Source: Taklimakanibacter sp050246735 (lineage in GTDB: Bacteria; Pseudomonadota; Alphaproteobacteria; Rhizobiales; Aestuariivirgaceae). From it: a DNA stretch of 64,000 nt. The notes under the pieces were generated by a model, which was given only the letters and a program-made list of their open reading frames with translations, did no database searches and was not told the origin of the DNA. Where the stretch lies: contig JBFWVM010000005.1 of the NCBI GenBank assembly GCA_050246735.1, forward strand, positions 124,001 through 188,000. Reading direction: 5' to 3'. Position 1 is the stretch's first letter, and every line of letters begins with the position of its first letter. The translations under genes were made by a program, and so were the position numbers. Shown here one piece after another: positions 58,017 to 64,000 of the stretch.

Positions 58017-58298
58017 TCAGCACCTCACCGTCAGGAGGCCGGCATCGGCGGCGATCGCCTGGCCGCTGGTATAGGGCAGGCCGCCGGTCGCGAGGGTGGC
58101 GGCGATGCGCGCGACCTCTTCGGGCCCGCCCCATCTCCTGATGACGGTGAGCCCGTCCGCGATGAGCTTGTCGTGGCGCGCTTTCGACGGCGCCGTCATG
58201 TCGGTCTCGATGAAGCCGGGCCGGATCTCGTAGACGCCGATGCCGCCATCGGCGAGGCGGGCGCCGGTGACGAGAGCGGTCGGTCGGATTTCGGCCAT
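58017..58298 (-). pseudogene. SDR family oxidoreductase with large internal in-frame deletion
   Basis: A 93-residue open frame whose first 14 residues (MAEIRPTALVTGAR) are a normal SDR N-terminus up to the cofactor loop, but which then jumps to LADGGIGVYEIRPGFIETDM, the sequence that normally follows the YxxxK motif. About 150 residues, including the Ser, Tyr and Lys of the active site, are missing without a frame change. The C-terminal half (GGPEEVARIAATLATGGLPY) is intact. It cannot be catalytically active. It lies three bases before the DUF993 gene. Confidence 0.8.
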
Positions 58299-58401
58299 GG
58301 CTCGACCATCCAGAAGCAGGCCTCAGCGATTGACCGCCGGCCCGGAATGAAATAACTAAATGGTTACTTGTCGGAATTTTCGCGAAAGATCAAGCCCCGT
58401 C

Positions 58402-59979
58402 ATGGTCCGCATCGTCACCGCCGCCGAAGCCGCCCGCCATATACCGGACGGCGCGGTCATCACCGTCAATTCGAGCTCGGGACTATGCTGCCCCGACCAT
58501 ATGCTGAAGGCGATCGGCGAGCGTTTCGAGCGCGAAGGCAGCCCGAAGCAGGTCACCATGCTGCATCCGATCGCCGCCGGCGACATGTATGGCGTCAAGG
58601 GCGTCGACCATCTGGCCCGGCCCGGCCTCATCAAGCGCATCATTGCCGGCTCCTATCCCTCCGGCCCCTCGTCCTCGGAGCCGCCGCTCATCTGGCAGAT
58701 GATCGGACGCAACGAGGTCGCGGCCTACAACGTGCCCTCCGGGATTTTGTTCGACATGCATCGCGAGGCCGCCGCCAAGCGGCCGGGCGTCTTCACCAAG
58801 ATCGGTCTCGACACTTTCGTCGATCCCGATCGCGAAGGCTGCGCCATGAACGCTGCGGCCACGGCGCCGGTGGTCAGGAAGGTCGATTTCGAGGGTGAGG
58901 AGTGGCTCTATTTCCCCGCCATAGTACCCGGGGTCGCCATCATCCGCGCGACCACGGCGGACGAGCGCGGCAATCTCTCCTGCGAGCAGGAAGGCGCATT
59001 CCTCGGCATCACCGATCTCGCCATGGCCGCGCACAACAATGGCGGCATCGTCATCGCCCAGGTCAAGCGCGTCGTGAAGGCGGGCTCTCTCGATGCGCAC
59101 AGCGTGCGCGTGCCGGGCATCCTGGTCGACTATGTGGTCGAGGCGCCGGAGCAATGGCAGACGACTCAGACCGTCCATGATCCGGCCATTTCGGGCGAGA
59201 TCGACCTGCCGCTGGCGAGCTTTCCCGCCATGGAATGGGGTGTCGGCAAGGTCATCGCACGCCGCGTGGCGCGGGAGCTGAGGAAAGGCTGGGCCGTCAA
59301 TCTGGGCTTCGGCGTCTCCGCCAACGTGCCGCGCATCCTGCTCGAGGAGGGCCGCCATGGCGACGCCACCTGGGTCATCGAGCAGGGGCCGGTCGGCGGC
59401 GTGCCGCTGCTCGATTTCCAGTTCGGCTGCGCCGCCAATGCCGAAGCCGTGATGCCCTCGCCGCAGCAATTCACCTATTTCCAGGCGGCGGGCTTCGACT
59501 GCGCGCTCCTCTCCTTCCTGCAGATCGACCGCTCGGGCTCGGTCAACGTGTCGAAGCTCGGTGTCAGGCCGCATGTGACGGCAGGTGCGGGCGGTTTCGT
59601 CGACATTACGTCGCGCGCCAGGAAGATCGTCTTCTCGGGCTTCTACAATACCGGCGCCCGGATGGAGATCGAAGCCGGCAGGCTCAGGATCGGGAAGGAA
59701 GGCAAGGTCAGGAAGCTGGTGCCGGAGGTGGAGCAGGTCTCCTTCTCCGGGCGCCGCGCCGTTGCCCAGGGCCAGGACGTCACCTATGTCACCGAGCGCT
59801 GCGTGCTGAAGCTGACGCCGGAGGGGCTTCTCGTCACCGAGATCGCGCCGGGCGTCGATCTCGAGCAGCATATATTGGCGCAGGCCGATATCCCGCTGAA
59901 GGTCGCGTCCGGCCTCAAGCCCATGGCGCCGAACCTGTTCTCGCCCGAGCCCATGGGCCTGGAGCTCGCCGATGCCTGA
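58402..59979 (+). CDS. Acyl-CoA:acetate/3-ketoacid CoA transferase family protein (YdiF-like)
   Basis: A 525-residue fused alpha-beta CoA transferase. The N-terminal half has VRIVTAAEAARHIPDGAVIT and GKVIARRVARELRKG marks the start of the second half. The catalytic Glu is expected in WVIEQGPVGGVP. The protein moves CoA from acetyl-CoA or another donor to a carboxylic acid. The ATG at 58402 begins family homology; an in-frame ATG at 58360 would add 14 poor residues. It overlaps the enoyl-CoA hydratase gene by eight bases, so the pair activates and then hydrates an acid. Confidence 0.87.
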   Translation: MVRIVTAAEAARHIPDGAVITVNSSSGLCCPDHMLKAIGERFEREGSPKQVTMLHPIAAGDMYGVKGVDHLARPGLIKRIIAGSYPSGPSSSEPPLIWQMIGRNEVAAYNVPSGILFDMHREAAAKRPGVFTKIGLDTFVDPDREGCAMNAAATAPVVRKVDFEGEEWLYFPAIVPGVAIIRATTADERGNLSCEQEGAFLGITDLAMAAHNNGGIVIAQVKRVVKAGSLDAHSVRVPGILVDYVVEAPEQWQTTQTVHDPAISGEIDLPLASFPAMEWGVGKVIARRVARELRKGWAVNLGFGVSANVPRILLEEGRHGDATWVIEQGPVGGVPLLDFQFGCAANAEAVMPSPQQFTYFQAAGFDCALLSFLQIDRSGSVNVSKLGVRPHVTAGAGGFVDITSRARKIVFSGFYNTGARMEIEAGRLRIGKEGKVRKLVPEVEQVSFSGRRAVAQGQDVTYVTERCVLKLTPEGLLVTEIAPGVDLEQHILAQADIPLKVASGLKPMAPNLFSPEPMGLELADA

Positions 59980-60760
59980 CACGGGCGACCCCCGCATCCT
60001 GCTCGCCATGGCGGACCACCTCGCGACGCTCACCATCGCGCGGCCGGAAAAGCTCAATGCTCTCGACATGGACATGGTCGCGGCCCTGGAGCGCGCCGCG
60101 GCGCTGATCGAGGCGGCAAGCGCGATCCGCGTCGTCATCCTGACGGGCTTGGGCGAGAAGTCCTTCTGCGCCGGGGGCGATATCGAGGCCTGGGCCCGGA
60201 TGTCTCCGCTCGATTTCGGCCGCGCCTGGATACGTCATGGCCACCGCGCCTTCGACGCGCTGGCGCGCCTGCGCCAGCCGCTCGTCGCGGTGCTGAACGG
60301 CCATGTGCTGGGCGGCGGGCTCGAGCTCGCGGCGGTCGCCGACCTGCGCATCGCCGAGGCGCATGTCCGGATCGGGGCGCCCGAGACCGGTCTCGGCATG
60401 ATCCCTGGCTGGTCGGGCACGCAGCGCGTCGTCCGCCGCTTCGGCGCGCAGGTGACGCGCCGCATGGCGCTCCTGGGCGAAGTCTTACCGGCCCGGGAGG
60501 CGCTGGCTCTCGGCCTCGTCGACGCCGTGGCCGGCAGGGGCGAGGGCATGGCGGAGGCGCAAGCCTGGGCGGCGCGGCTCATCGAGCGCGGGCCGGTGGC
60601 GCTCGAGCTCGCCAAGGCCCTCATCAACGCTGCGGAAGGCGAGGAGGTGGAGCGGCCGCTCGAGGCCTTCGCCGGGGCGCTCGCGGCCTCGACTCTCGAT
60701 CTCAAGGAGGGCGTCGCCGCCTTCCGCGCCAGGCGCCGGCCCAAATTCAGGAACGAGTGA
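59972..60760 (+). CDS. Enoyl-CoA hydratase/isomerase family protein
   Basis: A 262-residue crotonase-fold enzyme. The oxyanion-hole segment is KSFCAGGDIEAW and the second is NGHVLGGGLELAAVADLRIA, with GAPETGLGMIPGWSGTQ carrying the Glu expected for hydration. It acts on an acyl-CoA made by the CoA transferase encoded just before. No dehydrogenase or thiolase follows; a LacI regulator gene converges after seven bases. The exact acyl substrate is unknown. Confidence 0.88.
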   Translation: MPDTGDPRILLAMADHLATLTIARPEKLNALDMDMVAALERAAALIEAASAIRVVILTGLGEKSFCAGGDIEAWARMSPLDFGRAWIRHGHRAFDALARLRQPLVAVLNGHVLGGGLELAAVADLRIAEAHVRIGAPETGLGMIPGWSGTQRVVRRFGAQVTRRMALLGEVLPAREALALGLVDAVAGRGEGMAEAQAWAARLIERGPVALELAKALINAAEGEEVERPLEAFAGALAASTLDLKEGVAAFRARRRPKFRNE

Positions 60761-60767
60761 GACGACG

Positions 60768-61811
60768 CTACGCGCTGCCTTCGCAGAAGCTCGTGAAGTC
60801 GAGCCGCTGCAGCTCGCTCATGCGCCTCTCTCCCTCGATGCGCTTCAGCAGGAATTTCGCGCAGTCGTGGCCGGCGCGGATGAGGTCCTCGAAGAACTGC
60901 AAGGTCGGCAGCTGCACCAGGTCGAGGATGTTCGAGGTCTTCTTGTTGACGATGTCGACATCCTTGCCGATGACGAAGCCCGCCTCCTGGAAGCCCAGGA
61001 TCATCCCCAGCGCCTGCAGTTCCGATCCGCAGATGATGCCGTCCGGCGCGTCGCTCCCGGTCGCGAGCGCGTTGGCATAGCTGCGCAGGGTGAAAGCCGG
61101 CGAATAGAGATCGACGCCCTCGGCGACGCGCGGCGTGAGGCCCGCTTCGAACAGGGCGCGGCGATAGCCGCCGAGCTGATGGCCGCTGTAGGTGAACTGC
61201 TGCGGCGGCAGCACGATGACGATGCGCTCGCGTCCGCGCGCGATCAGCGCCCGTGCGGCGCGATAGGCGAAATCGAAATTGTCGACGTCGATATAGGGAT
61301 GTGGGGTCGCGAGCTCGGTGCGTCCGAAGGTGATGAACGGGAAGTCACGCTCGAGCAGCATCTTCACCCGGACGTCCTGCGGCTCCGAGTGGGTGAGGAT
61401 GATGCCGTCCGCCGCCTGCGTGTCGACGATGTAGCGCACCGGATCGACGGGATGCTCGCCGATGGTCTGCGGCAGCACCTGCAGGTGATAGTGCGTTCCG
61501 CGCAGGGCCTCGCTGATGCCCATGATCAGCCGTCGCGCATAGTCGCTCATGTCGTCGGCCTGGTTGAGCACGAAGGAGATGACGAAGGTGCGTCCGGTCT
61601 TGAGGCGCACGCCGGCGCGATGCGGCCGATAGCCGATCTCTTCGGCGATGGCGCGCACGCGAGCCTTGGTTTCGGCCGCAAGCTCCGGCCCGTCCTTCAG
61701 CGCCCGCGATACCGTCGTGACGCCGAGACCGGCAAGATCGGCGATCGTCCTGAGCGTCGGTTGACCGGCCGCGGGACGCTGGCCCGGCTTGATTCTTTCA
61801 CGGCGCTCCAT
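60768..61811 (-). CDS. LacI family transcriptional regulator
   Basis: A 347-residue repressor. The helix-turn-helix and hinge (about residues 19-72) read TLRTIADLAGLGVTTVSRAL and IGYRPHRAGVRLKTG. The periplasmic-binding-protein-like effector domain follows (DGIILTHSEPQDVRV, GSELQALGMILGFQEAGF). It is divergent from the sugar ABC operon starting at 62155. Two near-identical operators with an AACGTT core lie at 61816-61829, five bases from its own start codon, and at 61939-61954, at the transporter promoter, indicating autoregulation and control of uptake. Confidence 0.92.
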   Translation of the reverse strand: MERRERIKPGQRPAAGQPTLRTIADLAGLGVTTVSRALKDGPELAAETKARVRAIAEEIGYRPHRAGVRLKTGRTFVISFVLNQADDMSDYARRLIMGISEALRGTHYHLQVLPQTIGEHPVDPVRYIVDTQAADGIILTHSEPQDVRVKMLLERDFPFITFGRTELATPHPYIDVDNFDFAYRAARALIARGRERIVIVLPPQQFTYSGHQLGGYRRALFEAGLTPRVAEGVDLYSPAFTLRSYANALATGSDAPDGIICGSELQALGMILGFQEAGFVIGKDVDIVNKKTSNILDLVQLPTLQFFEDLIRAGHDCAKFLLKRIEGERRMSELQRLDFTSFCEGSA

Positions 61812-61815
61812 GGTC

Positions 61816-61829
61816 CTGTAACGTTTCAG
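61816..61829. promoter_or_regulatory. LacI-type operator next to the repressor start
   Basis: CTGTAACGTTTCAG is a near-perfect palindrome around AACGTT, the usual core of LacI-family operators. It lies 5-18 bases upstream of the repressor start codon and overlaps its ribosome-binding region, so binding would block the repressor's own expression. Confidence 0.65.
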
Positions 61830-61925
61830 AATTTCGACCGGAAAACCATATCGAGTCCTTGCTCGAAAATGTCAACAGTCCAACGATTGCAGCCATTATT
61901 ACGAAAGCTGAAGTCCAGGGTGAGG

Positions 61926-61954
61926 TTGACAAGGAAAACCTGCAACGTTACAGG
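61926..61954 (+). promoter_or_regulatory. Promoter -35 box and LacI-type operator of the sugar ABC operon
   Basis: TTGACA at 61926-61931 is a consensus -35 box, and CCTGCAACGTTACAGG (61939-61954) is a 16-base near-palindrome with the same TGNAACGTTNCA core as the operator at 61816. The operator fills the spacer and -10 position, so the repressor would exclude RNA polymerase. The remaining 200-base leader up to the binding-protein gene at 62155 shows no other clear element. Confidence 0.65.
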
Positions 61955-62154
61955 TCCATTTACAAAGTCAAGAAGCGGGACGAGCCGGTCCGAGGTCCAG
62001 GGAGGAGACTATTCGATTGCCAAGGATGCCGCTTCGCGCAAAGCTTCGGGAAGAATATCCCTGATGAAAGCGCAATCAGCTTCGGCTCATTGCTTCCGAT
62101 GATTGGCCGGCATCGCGCATGCCGGATCGCCTGTTGCAACTTAGGGAGGATTTC

Positions 62155-63396
62155 ATGTTGCGTAGATTGCTGTTGACCAGCGTGTTTGCCTCGGGCTTCG
62201 CCCTTGCCGCTCATGCGGCCGACTCGGTGGAAGTGCTCCATTGGTGGACGTCGGGCGGCGAGGCGGCGGCCCTCGACGTTCTGAAGAAGGATCTCGAAGC
62301 GAAAGGCGTCACGTGGCAGGACATGCCGGTCGCCGGCGGCGGTGGCGAGCAGGCGATGACCGCATTGCGCGCCCGCGTCACCGCCGGCAATCCGCCGACC
62401 GCCGTCCAGGCTTTGGGCTTCGACATCACCGACTGGGCCAAGCAGGGCGTGGTGGGCGATCTCGGTGAGGTCGCCGACAAGGAAGGCTGGGACAAGGTCA
62501 TTCCGGCGGCGCTGCAGGCCTTCGCCAAATATGACGGCAAGTGGATCGCGGCGCCCGTGAACGTCCATTCCACCAACTGGGTGTGGATCAACAAGAAGGC
62601 GCTCGACGCGGCGGGCGGCAAGGCGCCGGAAAGCTGGGACGAGCTCATCGCCTTGCTCGACAAGTTCAAGGCCGCGGGGATCACGCCGATAGCCCATGGC
62701 GGCCAGCCCTGGCAGGACGCGACCATCTTCGATGCGGTGGTGCTCTCTTTCGGCAATGATTTCTACAAGAAGGCGATGATCGACCTCGACGAGGCGACGC
62801 TCGGCTCGGACAAGATGAAGGAAGCCTTCGACCGCATGGCGAAGCTGCGCACCTATGTCGACGACAATTTCTCCGGCCGCGACTGGAATCTCGCTTCCGC
62901 GATGGTCATCGAGGGCAAAGCCGGCCTGCAGTTCATGGGCGACTGGGCCAAGGGCGAGTTCCTGAAGGCCGGCCAGAAGCCGGGTCAGGACTTCGTCTGC
63001 ATCCGCTTTCCCGGCACGCAAGGGGCGGTCACCTTCAACTCCGACATGTTCATGATGTTCAAGGTCGGCGAGGACAAGAAGAAGGCCCAGCTCGAGATGG
63101 CCTCGGCCATCGAGAACCCGGCCTTCCAGTCGTCCTTCAACGTCGTCAAGGGCTCGGTGCCGGCGCGCACCGACGTGCCCGACACCGACTTCGACGACTG
63201 CGGCAAGAAGGGCATGAAGGACCTGGCCGAGGCCGCCGCGAGCGGCAGCCTGATGGGCTCGATGGCGCATGGCTATGGCGCGCCCGCGGCCGTCAAGAAC
63301 GCGCTTTATGACGTCGTGACCAGGCACTTCAACGGCGAGCTCGATTCGGCGGCCGCCGCCAAGGAGCTGGCTGCCGCCGTCACCGCGGCGAAGTAG
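62155..63396 (+). CDS. Sugar ABC transporter substrate-binding protein (family 1)
   Basis: A 413-residue periplasmic binding protein. The ATG at 62155 follows GGGAGGA at four bases and opens a signal peptide (RRLLLTSVFASGFALAAHAAD). The mature start VEVLHWWTSGGEAAALDVLK and the AAPVNVHSTNWVWINKKALD and GDWAKGEFLKAGQKPGQDF blocks are typical of glucose/mannose-type binding proteins (GtsA group). It is the first gene of a LacI-controlled ABC operon and is followed by a strong hairpin and then a permease gene. Confidence 0.92.
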   Translation: MLRRLLLTSVFASGFALAAHAADSVEVLHWWTSGGEAAALDVLKKDLEAKGVTWQDMPVAGGGGEQAMTALRARVTAGNPPTAVQALGFDITDWAKQGVVGDLGEVADKEGWDKVIPAALQAFAKYDGKWIAAPVNVHSTNWVWINKKALDAAGGKAPESWDELIALLDKFKAAGITPIAHGGQPWQDATIFDAVVLSFGNDFYKKAMIDLDEATLGSDKMKEAFDRMAKLRTYVDDNFSGRDWNLASAMVIEGKAGLQFMGDWAKGEFLKAGQKPGQDFVCIRFPGTQGAVTFNSDMFMMFKVGEDKKKAQLEMASAIENPAFQSSFNVVKGSVPARTDVPDTDFDDCGKKGMKDLAEAAASGSLMGSMAHGYGAPAAVKNALYDVVTRHFNGELDSAAAAKELAAAVTAAK

Positions 63397-63433
63397 GACG
63401 CCACATATCCCTCCGCTCGTCATGGCCGCCCTA

Positions 63434-63464
63434 GGCACGGCCATCCAGACTGGATGGCCGTGCC
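63434..63464. repeat. Perfect intercistronic hairpin after the sugar-binding protein gene
   Basis: GGCACGGCCATCCAG (63434-63448) and CTGGATGGCCGTGCC (63450-63464) are perfect 15-base arms around a single base. It lies in the 125-base gap between the binding-protein and permease genes. The sequence resembles mobile palindromic repeats of alphaproteobacteria and should form a very stable RNA stem protecting the upstream message. Confidence 0.65.
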
Positions 63465-63521
63465 GGGGCCCGGCCGCAACGGCGTAAGGAGAAATGGCGG
63501 CCAACTCGAGGAGTTGGAGAA

Positions 63522-64000
63522 TTGAGTGAAGCCATTGTCCGCGGCGGCCGGGAGGCCGTCTCGGCGAGAGCCCATCTCCAGCGGCTGCTGCCGCGCATCG
63601 TTCTGGCGCCGAGCTTCGCGGCGGTGCTCGTCTTCGTCTATGGCTTCATCCTGTTCACCGGCTATCTCTCCTTCACCGACTCCAAGATGCTGCCGTCCTT
63701 CGGCTGGGTGGGGCTCGAGAACTATTCGCGGCTGTGGGCTCTGCCGCACTGGTGGCGCGCGCTGGGCAATCTCGCCATCTTCGGCTCGCTCTACATCGTC
63801 GTCTGCTCGGGCCTGGGCCTGGGGCTCGCCATCCTCCTCGACCAGAAGATCCGCGCCGAGGGCGTCTTGCGCCCGGTCTATCTCTATCCGATGGCGCTCT
63901 CCTTCATCGTCACCGGCACCGCCTGGAAGTGGTTCCTCGATCCCGGCATCGGCCTCGAGCACACGATGCATCAATGGGGCTGGGACGGCTTCTCCTTCAA
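63522..64000 (+). CDS. Sugar ABC transporter permease (MalF-like), cut by window edge
   Basis: The first 159 codons of a MalF-type permease. The TTG start at 63522 is chosen because AGGAG lies eight bases upstream and no ATG precedes the first hydrophobic span in frame. It reads LSEAIVRGGREAVSARAHLQ, then the membrane span PSFAAVLVFVYGFILFTGYL, GWVGLENYSRLWALPHWWRA, and further spans near LGNLAIFGSLYIVV and VYLYPMALSFIVTG. The coupling loop lies beyond the window. It forms the channel for the binding protein at 62155-63396. Confidence 0.85.
   Translation, partial: MSEAIVRGGREAVSARAHLQRLLPRIVLAPSFAAVLVFVYGFILFTGYLSFTDSKMLPSFGWVGLENYSRLWALPHWWRALGNLAIFGSLYIVVCSGLGLGLAILLDQKIRAEGVLRPVYLYPMALSFIVTGTAWKWFLDPGIGLEHTMHQWGWDGFSF

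Noticed and set aside
1..64000. tRNA, rRNA, CRISPR arrays, riboswitches
   Set aside because: I read the intergenic gaps on both strands and saw no cloverleaf with CCA-type end, rRNA sequence, regularly spaced repeats or a recognisable riboswitch core. A covariance-model search would be needed to exclude small RNAs.

Overview
This 64 kb window is GC-rich chromosomal DNA, almost certainly from an alphaproteobacterium of the Hyphomicrobiales (Rhizobiales) type. The evidence is a serine-cycle gene set (sgaA, mtkA, mtkB, mcl), an Irr-type iron control element in front of an imelysin/di-heme/DUF1513 iron operon, a cysTWA sulfate operon next to an Rrf2 regulator, and many solute ABC transporters. 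No rRNA, tRNA, CRISPR array or complete insertion sequence was seen. All functional calls come from reading the translated sequence; no database search was possible.

Layout. 1-6005 (minus): a sugar ABC operon (ROK repressor, ATPase, binding protein, permease) with two short-chain dehydrogenases and the start of an epimerase-type dehydrogenase. 6162-8032: small genes and decayed paralogues (DUF5681 protein and a relic of it, an orphan antitoxin-like HTH protein, a small secreted protein and a relic of its C-terminus). 8224-12515 (plus): a PEP-dependent dihydroxyacetone kinase operon with its own HPr and enzyme I. 12521-20477: an unusual catabolic cluster (tandem ATC-hydrolase-like protein, imidazolonepropionase-like amidohydrolase, AbgA-like M20 hydrolase, HpaB-like monooxygenase) with a divergent family-5 binding protein and a LysR regulator. 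20496-21702: a graveyard of GntR, sugar-ABC ATPase and permease fragments. 21773-22762: a DedA-rhodanese fusion. 22800-27969: serine-cycle genes around a LuxR-type regulator. 28066-33055: a PBP4-type carboxypeptidase, then 2-keto-3-deoxy-sugar kinase genes with a GntR regulator. 33065-40950 (plus): an Irr-box-preceded iron operon. 40989-45782 (minus): sulfate uptake and an Rrf2 regulator. 45837-52338 (minus): a dipeptide/amide-type ABC operon with an acetamidase/formamidase. 52432-55954: fructokinase, pgi and an aldo/keto reductase. 56006-60760: a TIM-barrel isomerase, a DUF993 protein, an internally deleted SDR, a CoA transferase and an enoyl-CoA hydratase. 60768-64000: a LacI repressor and the start of a sugar ABC operon, with two matching operators between them.

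How it fits together. The window describes a metabolically versatile soil-type heterotroph: six solute-binding proteins, two keto-deoxy-sugar kinases, phosphotransfer-driven dihydroxyacetone use, C1/C2 assimilation by the serine cycle, and tightly regulated iron and sulfur uptake. Two themes recur. First, the five binding-protein genes that sit inside operons are all followed by a strong inverted repeat before the next gene. Second, gene decay is visible at five places (6666-7149, 20496-21702, 58017-58298, the unterminated bfd at 35341, and the second half of the ATC-hydrolase-like protein). The best candidate for an undescribed system is the 12.5-20.5 kb catabolic cluster, whose enzyme set suggests opening and trimming of a nitrogen heterocycle or amide but matches no pathway I can name.
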